Shown: piece by piece, positions 6,348 to 11,260 of the stretch
How positions within the stretch are numbered: the first letter of the stretch is position 1
Layout: each line of letters begins with the position of its first letter
Assembly (NCBI GenBank): GCA_910588685.1
Contig: CAJUPX010000033.1
Span: 1-11,260 of the forward strand
Length of the DNA: 11,260 bases
Direction of reading: 5' to 3'
Origin: an uncultured Christensenellaceae bacterium
Lineage (GTDB): Bacteria; Bacillota; Clostridia; Christensenellales; Borkfalkiaceae
The notes under the pieces: generated by a model
What the model was told of the DNA's origin: nothing
What the model saw: the letters and a program-made list of their open reading frames with translations, nothing else
Databases searched by the model: none
Program-made: the position numbers and the translations under genes

Positions 6348-6854
6348 AAGTTAGAAAACTTTATCGTCCACAAGACTATGGAGTTTTTAAAGGATGATAC
6401 TGTTATAGACAAGCTATCTCAAAAGTTGTATGAATTACAATATACGGAAAGTACTTTACTTCCTAAATTGCAAGAACAATCAAAGCAGAAGGAAAAGGAA
6501 ATAGAGAATATACTTAACGCAGTACAGAAAGGCTTTGCAACGGATACATTATTAAAAAGGCTTTCCGAACTTGAAAAAGAACAGAAAGAGTTAAACGAAG
6601 TTATAGCAAGCGAACAGTTGAAGTCGCCAATATATACGCAAGAGCATTTCAAAATGGCGTTACATAACTTCCGTAAGATAGATATAAGCACGCAGGACGG
6701 AAAGAGAAAGATAATAGATACGTTTATAAACTCGATATTTATGTATGATGATTGTATAAAGATAATCTATAACGCAAACGGAAGGGAAGAAGTAATAAAG
6801 ATTGAAGAATTAGAAAGTTCAACTTTGTTTACAGATGGTGAGCCATTCCGGTGA
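6348..6854 (+). pseudogene. C-terminal remnant of a large serine recombinase
   Basis: The reading frame from the segment KLENFIVHKTMEF at about 6348 to TGA at 6854 matches the C-terminal third of Clostridia-type large serine recombinases (DUF4368-like). It has a long charged coiled coil (about SKQKEKEIENILNAVQKGF to EKEQKELNEVI), then FRKIDISTQDGKRKIIDTFI and a short beta-rich end (SIFMYDDCIKIIYNANG). The resolvase domain with the catalytic Ser and the recombinase/zinc-ribbon domains are missing, about 350 residues by comparison with the usual 500-550. ATG 6378 could start a 158-aa protein but has no good ribosome binding site. The last codons (GEPFR, stop) lie in the tRNA/5S border sequence and the 5S gene, as expected for a recombinase gene that abuts its attachment site. 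Confidence 0.8.
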
Positions 6855-6961
6855 CGATAGCACGGAGGATCCACCTGTTCCCATACCGAACACAGAAGTT
6901 AAGCTCCGTTACGCCCGAAGTAGTTGGGTTTTAACCCTGCAAGATAAGGTAGTTGCCGGAT
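6846..6961 (+). rRNA. 5S ribosomal RNA, copy 2
   Basis: Identical to copy 1 over the full 116 nt except T268 replaced by A at 6919. The six bases upstream (GAGCCA) also match the 3' end of tRNA-Asn, but the rest of the tRNA is absent. The sequence upstream is recombinase remnant, and no clear promoter lies directly ahead, so expression is doubtful although the RNA would fold normally. It has its own terminator, unlike that of copy 1. Confidence 0.93.
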
Positions 6962-6972
6962 TTCAATTAAAG

Positions 6973-7002
6973 TAACAGTACCTGTTGGTGCTGTTATTTT
7001 TT
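6973..7002 (+). terminator. Intrinsic terminator after 5S copy 2
   Basis: TAACAGTACC (6973-6982) pairs with GGTGCTGTTA (6987-6996) over 10 bp with one G-U pair and a TGTT loop, followed by six T at 6997-7002. Confidence 0.88.
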
Positions 7003-7003
7003 A

Positions 7004-7147
7004 TGCGGCGTAACGGAGCTACGCCCGTTGTCTCGAACGGCGTAAGGGCAACGCCGTTCTCGGTCACCGTTCGCGCGGAGAAATGCGCTCACTCGTCTCG
7101 GGCGGACAAACAGCGGGTGTACGCTGTTTTGACAAATCCGCCCTCGT
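7004..7147. repeat. GC-rich palindromic island between 5S copies 2 and 3
   Basis: A 144-bp block visibly richer in GC than its surroundings and packed with hairpins. GGCGTA/TACGCC occupies 7007-7025. GAACGGCGT/ACGCCGTTC occupies 7035-7059. In a nested structure, GGGCGGA (7100-7106) pairs with TCCGCCC (7137-7143) around AAACAGCG/CGCTGTTT (7108-7129). The block ends exactly where the third 5S fragment begins and has replaced its 5' half. It looks like a small palindromic repeat element or MITE-like sequence. The block contains no convincing gene. Confidence 0.55.
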
Positions 7148-7197
7148 CGCCCGATGTAGTTGGGTTTTAACCCTGCAAGATAAGGTAGTTGCCGGAT
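7148..7197 (+). pseudogene. 5S rRNA fragment (3' part only), copy 3
   Basis: 50 nt identical to positions 261-310 of 5S copy 1, with the same T as copy 1 at the one site where copies 1 and 2 differ. The first 66 nt of the gene are missing, so helix I cannot form and the RNA cannot be functional. It keeps a downstream terminator. A relic of a third 5S gene at this locus. Confidence 0.9.
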
Positions 7198-7206
7198 TTC
7201 ATTTTT

Positions 7207-7232
7207 AAAGCACCCTTTAAGGGTGCTTTTTT
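7207..7232 (+). terminator. Intrinsic terminator after 5S fragment
   Basis: AAAGCACCC (7207-7215) pairs perfectly with GGGTGCTTT (7221-7229), loop TTTAA, with the T-run continuing to 7232. Unrelated in sequence to the terminators at 319 and 6973. Confidence 0.92.
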
Positions 7233-7580
7233 GTTAAAAAACGCGTATATGCGTTGCAATACTTGGTTGAACTCCGCGCGCATTGCTCATTTGCTTCAAA
7301 ATAAAATCGCTTCGGTTGTCGCTAGTTTGCCTCGGATTGTTTGTATATACGTGTTTTCTGATAAAGGCGTTTAATCGCTCCGTTTATGTTTTTCAAGCGA
7401 TTTATGTGAAGATTATTTATTTTATAGCTCGGGTTTTTCCGGGTCGTTTTTTATTTTTTACACAGTAAAGAAATTATGTGGAAGAATTGCAATAAAAGTG
7501 CGTAATAACTGCAATTGAAATATTTAAAAAAATCGTTTACCATATAAGGTGATAAGGTTAAATTTCGGGAGGATTTTTTG
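7233..7580. other. Intergenic region upstream of the symporter
   Basis: 348 bp, mostly AT-rich, with no convincing gene. The small open frames here have neither ribosome binding sites nor protein-like composition. A possible promoter is TTGAAA (7515-7520), 17 bp, TACCAT (7538-7543), with an alternative -10 TATAAG at 7543-7548. Inverted AATTGC (7485-7490) and GCAATT (7511-7516) next to the -35 box could be an operator. The leader ends with GGGAGG at 7567-7572. Confidence 0.4.
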
Positions 7581-9563
7581 ATGAGCCAAGCTAACAGCGT
7601 GGCGGTCAACCGCGCAAAAGGGTGGCAGGTAGCTTTGTTTCCGTTTAACAACGCGGCTACAAACGTGTATTTCGCCTTTTACAATTACTTTGTCTACTGG
7701 GCGGTTTTATATCTTACCGACAGCGTGGGCGTGGCAATCGGCGGCGTTCTCGTATCAAGCGGCATTGCCGTAAGTACGTTTGCCAGCCTGTTTGCGCCGC
7801 TTATGAGAATTTTTGACGGTGTAACCGACCCCGTTCTCGGCGGAATGATGGATAAAACCAAAACAAAATTCGGTAAATTCCGTCCGTTTATGGTCATAGG
7901 CAACGTAATGCTTGCATTTTCCGTATTGCTGATGATGATAATTTCCCGCGCGGTTCCCAACAGTCTTAGCGGATTACAGTGGACTTTTTACATAATAAGT
8001 TATATAATTTACGTGTTGGGATATACCTGTCAGTGCGCCGTAACCAAGGCGGGACAGACGTGTTTAACCAACGACCCCAAACAGCGTTCGCAGTTCGTTA
8101 TCTGGAATATGATAGGTATGATAGGCTCGATAGTGCTTGTAAACGTAATGGCGGGCGGCGTTCTTACCAACGAGGCTATTTGCCCCAAGGGTATTATTTT
8201 CTATGAAGAAACGGTTGCTAACGGCGGTAAAACGGTTGCCGAGATTATTGCGGAGCTCGATGCAAACGCCGAAAAATACAGCGGTATTCTCAGTACGCTC
8301 AATCCAAACGCTACGTATGCTTATCTGAGAGGCGCAGCGTACGGAGCGCAGTTCTATAACATAATGGTACCTTTTGTAATTATTGTTTCCGCAATTTACA
8401 CCGTTATGGCGGTTGCGGCTATATGGGAAAAGGACAGACCGGAGTTCTGGGGTGTTGCCGGCGAACCTGCAAAAATCAAAGACTATGTGGGAATACTCAA
8501 AGGCAATAAGGAAATACGCTGGCTGGTGCTGTCTTCGGGCTTGAATAAGCTTGCGTCCACCGTTGCCACAAGCGGTACGGTTGCATTCCTGTTATACGGC
8601 TGTCTGATGGTCGATTACAACGGTTTGTATATACCTTTTTACGCGCTATGTTTTGTGTTTATGGGTGTATTCTTTATATGGGGCTCCAAAACGGCGGGCA
8701 GAAAGGGGCAAAAGCGCGGCGTTGCGCAGTTCACGGTGTTTGCATTTCTCTTTTACGTGGGCATACTGATAATGCTCTGTATTTACGACCCCGGCAATAT
8801 TGCAACGCACCTGTCGCTGTTTAAAATGACGGACGGAAAATTCACGCTAACAATAAACGCGTACACCGTTATATTTATTATTCTGTACGGTTGCGGGTAC
8901 GGCGCGTTTAACTGCTGCGATAATCTCACGATACCTATGGTAGCCGATTGCACCGACTACGAAACATACCGTTCGGGCAAATACGTTCCCGGTATAATGG
9001 GTACTATATTCTCGCTTGAGGATAAACTCATTTCCTCTTTGCAGACTCTTTTATTGCAGGTATTCATAGTATTTCTTGTGCCCGGACTTAACGCGTTGCC
9101 CGGCGAGAGTACTCCGTATATGGAGGGTATGCAGCTTTCGTGCATAATATGTTTCTGTATTCTGCCTATGCTTGCCTGGCTGGTTACCACGTTCTGTATG
9201 ACAAGATACGGTCTTTCGGGTAAGAAGTTGCAGGAGGTTCAGGCGGTTAACGCCGTGAGAAAGGCTGCCGTTAACGGCGGTATGACTATGGAGGCGGCTA
9301 TGCAGACCTGGCAGACAATCGACCAGGTGCCCGAAATGTTCGTATTAAAGCACAAGCCGCGCGTCAATAAAAAGACGGGCGAAGTTATAGAGGAAAAGGA
9401 AAACTTTCTCGACAAAATTTATAACAAGATTTTTACAAGGCGCGAAAAAATTTCCGGCGAGCCGTCGGTAAACGCGGTAGATATTCCCGAAGAGTTCCGC
9501 ACGGAAGAGATTAAAAAGCTCTATGCGGATATAAATGCCGAAGTCGCAATCGTGGAGGAATAA
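7581..9563 (+). CDS. GPH-family sugar/hexuronide:cation symporter
   Basis: A 660-aa 12-helix major facilitator of the glycoside-pentoside-hexuronide family (MFS_2, MelB/UidB-like). The hallmark RIFDGVTDPVLGGMMDK lies at 76-92; D79 and D83 align with the cation-binding aspartates D55 and D59 of E. coli MelB. The second hallmark, MVADCTDYETYRSGKY, lies near 453-468 and is followed by K482. Two parts exceed the usual 450-500 residues: a polar loop of about 60 residues (about 196-258) and a charged cytoplasmic tail of about 115 residues after 544. Start ATG 7581 is preferred over TTG 7578 because GGGAGG lies 8 nt before it. A truncated mannonate dehydratase start lies 7 nt downstream, so the likely substrate is a glucuronide, hexuronate or oligouronide. 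Confidence 0.92.
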   Translation: MSQANSVAVNRAKGWQVALFPFNNAATNVYFAFYNYFVYWAVLYLTDSVGVAIGGVLVSSGIAVSTFASLFAPLMRIFDGVTDPVLGGMMDKTKTKFGKFRPFMVIGNVMLAFSVLLMMIISRAVPNSLSGLQWTFYIISYIIYVLGYTCQCAVTKAGQTCLTNDPKQRSQFVIWNMIGMIGSIVLVNVMAGGVLTNEAICPKGIIFYEETVANGGKTVAEIIAELDANAEKYSGILSTLNPNATYAYLRGAAYGAQFYNIMVPFVIIVSAIYTVMAVAAIWEKDRPEFWGVAGEPAKIKDYVGILKGNKEIRWLVLSSGLNKLASTVATSGTVAFLLYGCLMVDYNGLYIPFYALCFVFMGVFFIWGSKTAGRKGQKRGVAQFTVFAFLFYVGILIMLCIYDPGNIATHLSLFKMTDGKFTLTINAYTVIFIILYGCGYGAFNCCDNLTIPMVADCTDYETYRSGKYVPGIMGTIFSLEDKLISSLQTLLLQVFIVFLVPGLNALPGESTPYMEGMQLSCIICFCILPMLAWLVTTFCMTRYGLSGKKLQEVQAVNAVRKAAVNGGMTMEAAMQTWQTIDQVPEMFVLKHKPRVNKKTGEVIEEKENFLDKIYNKIFTRREKISGEPSVNAVDIPEEFRTEEIKKLYADINAEVAIVEE

Positions 9564-9570
9564 AATAAAT

Positions 9571-9621
9571 ATGAAACTTACATTCCGTTGGTACGGTGAG
9601 AAGGACGTAATGCAAGTTTAA
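9571..9621 (+). pseudogene. uxuA: Truncated start of mannonate dehydratase
   Basis: The 16-codon frame begins MKLTFRWYGEKD, the characteristic N-terminus of D-mannonate dehydratase UxuA of Firmicutes and Thermotoga (about 350-360 aa, D-mannonate to 2-keto-3-deoxygluconate in hexuronate breakdown). After codon 12 (about 9606) the similarity stops and the frame ends at TAA 9619-9621. GGAGG at the end of the symporter gene is its ribosome binding site. The sequence beyond belongs to an unrelated surface-protein gene, so the gene is cut by a rearrangement or assembly join. The identification rests on a short but distinctive motif. Confidence 0.78.
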
Positions 9622-11260
9622 AAACTCTTAATTCATTTGGTGGCGGTATTTATTCAAATTCTAATATTATTTTAAACGGCGGAGAAATTTCCTATAACGG
9701 CGCTGCAAACGGAGCGGCTATTTATATGGGTGGCACTTTTTATATGTACAGCGGTAAAGTGTCGTATAATCAAAGAAAGTGGAATTGTACTACCTATAAT
9801 CGTGGCGGTGTACTTCGTATTGGAGGGGCTGCTTATATACGCGGCGGTGAAATTTCTTATAATGTAGATACTCAAAGAGGTTTAATAGCTCCGTCTGGTG
9901 ATTTTGTAATGACCGGTGGTTTGTTTACTCATAACACTGTAAATGGTAGTGATATGATTTCCTTAGAAAGCGGTTCCGGTTCCGGATTTATTTTAGGCGG
10001 CTCAATCACTCACAATAAAGTAAGTAATTTAATTTTCTTTAATAACAATAATCAGCGTTTTGTTATTAAAAATTGTACCATAACGGAAAATAATTGTAAT
10101 ACAAGTAATTTAATATATATGTATAGCGGTATGCTTAACTCAAGTTTTGAAATAGGTGAGGGAGCAGTTATTGCTAATAATAACAATAATAATAGAGTTG
10201 TTTTAGGAGCAGCGCCTACCCATACAATAAAATTAACCGGTGGAGAAATTTATAATAACACTGTTGCCGATTATGCCGTTATTTGTACAAATAACGGAAA
10301 TATTGAAATCAGCGGCGCACCGCAGGTTTATAACAACAATAATACCTCAGGCGTAGAGCGTAATGTGTATGTTTATAATAAGAATTCTAAACCGCTAAAA
10401 ATTACAGGCGCATTAAAAGCAAACGGCAAAAATGCGCATATAGGCTTGACTTTACAAGAATATAGTACCTCGTCCTACCCTATAACAAGCGGGTATACTT
10501 CTAAGGGCAACGACGCAAATGTATTCAATTATTTCTTTCTGGACAGTACGTCAAGAACTACTGTTAAGTTAATGAATAACGAATTATATTACGCGGGCGA
10601 TGCTCCTACAGGAAACAGACCTACAAGTACAAACATATGGCGCGTTAAAAACGGCAGCAGTTGGGCGGACACAAGCTCCGGGGCGAGCAGCTATACAAAG
10701 GTATATGACGGACAGTCGGTACAGGTCGCGCTCGGCTCGGGCAGCACTTCCGCAAGGACTATGGATTCAAGCTCCAACGGCACAACGGGCACAAGCTGCG
10801 TAAACGCGGGCACGTACGTGTTTAAGAACGGTGCGGGTAATTCATATAAGAACCCCTATTTTACCGTTACCATTTTGCCTAAAACTGTAAAGATAAGCGG
10901 CACGCCTACGGTTGCAAACAAGGTATATGACGGCACAACAACCGCGAGCGTAAACGTAAGCAATATGAAAGTTGTAGATGCGCCTGCAGGTGTAAACCTC
11001 AGCTTTGTGGGGAAAGCGGATTTCCCGGACGCTAACGTAGGCAACGGTAAAAAGGTAGTAGCATATATATCTTTTAACAACGCCAACTATATTCCGGATA
11101 CAAACGCGTTTTATTGTTCCGCAAGTATTACGGCTAAGCCGAGTACCGGCGAGAAAACTCTTACGGGACTTACGGCTAACTTTGTATCTCATAGCCGATT
11201 TATAGCTGCCACTATTAAGGGGCAACCTATAGCAGATCAATATGTAAAACAGTGGCTTAC
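9612..11260 (+). CDS. Large repetitive surface protein, partial at both ends (beta-helix plus YDG/MBG modules)
   Basis: An open frame without stops runs from inside the uxuA remnant (frame open from 9600) to the window edge, 549 codons as given. No start or signal peptide is visible; the first ATG is internal, so the 5' part is missing. The first 330 or so residues repeat a GG-x-[IF]-[ST]-[YH]-N motif (GGEISYN, SGKVSYN, GGEISYN, GGLFTHN, GGSITHN, GGEIYNN) every 20-40 residues, typical of right-handed beta-helix adhesins. After about 10600 come MBG/YDG-type Ig-like modules, with KVYDGQSVQV and KVYDGTTTASVNV, then DANVGNGKKVVAYI. Codon use also changes here from AT-rich to GC-richer. Probably a secreted or wall-anchored adhesin. 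A cell-wall anchor would lie beyond the window. Confidence 0.85.

Noticed and set aside
6985..7374. Small plus-strand open frames of about 61 codons around the 5S fragment
   Set aside because: They run through terminators, palindromes and 5S sequence, without ribosome binding sites.
7521..7545. Catabolite-repression (cre) site before the symporter
   Set aside because: ATCGTTTACCA resembles one half of a cre site only; the other half does not fit the consensus.
10842..11240. 132-codon minus-strand frame opposite the surface protein
   Set aside because: The plus-strand frame is open throughout with recognisable YDG modules; the minus-strand product is Arg/Cys-rich and without pattern.

Overview
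The window looks like a chromosome segment of a low-to-moderate GC member of the Bacillota, probably a gut Clostridia-type organism. The supporting signs are sigma-A-type promoters (TTGACA-17-TAAAAT), strong AGGAGG-type ribosome binding sites, many intrinsic terminators, an orphan MsmK/UgpC-type sugar ABC ATPase, an AraC-family sugar regulator, a GPH-family glycoside/hexuronide symporter and a Gram-positive-style beta-helix surface protein. No species can be named from the sequence alone.

Layout. At the left are tRNA-Asn(GTT) and a 5S rRNA gene that directly abuts its CCA end, followed by a terminator (119-355). A tyrosine integrase gene on the minus strand (557-1759) follows, with repeat-rich DNA beyond its 3' end. 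Next comes a compact unassigned RNA gene with its own promoter, a 16-bp closing stem, a three-way-junction-like fold and its own terminator (1919-2119). It is followed by an operon with its own promoter and a hairpin-bearing leader: AraC regulator, ABC ATPase with a large helical insertion, and a membrane protein (2221-6329). Right after that operon sits the C-terminal remnant of a large serine recombinase, whose reading frame runs into a second complete 5S gene (6846-6961). A terminator, a GC-rich palindromic island, the 3' part of a third 5S copy and a third, different terminator follow (to 7232).

The right third holds a sugar/hexuronide symporter of the GPH family (7581-9563) and, 7 nt downstream, the first 12 codons of mannonate dehydratase (uxuA). 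After those codons the sequence switches abruptly into the middle of a large repetitive surface protein, which continues past the window edge. Symporter plus uxuA implies uptake of glucuronate/galacturonate-type sugars with breakdown through mannonate. The join that destroys uxuA is either a real rearrangement or an assembly chimera.

Reading of the whole: the tRNA-Asn/5S locus looks like a repeatedly used integration or recombination hotspot. Three 5S-derived copies with three unrelated terminators bracket a tyrosine integrase and a decayed serine recombinase. The AraC-ATPase-membrane protein operon lies between two 5S copies, either as cargo or as host DNA moved there. The least explained item is the free-standing structured RNA at 1954-2119. 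The most unusual protein is the ABC ATPase with about 155 extra residues between its Q-loop and signature motif.
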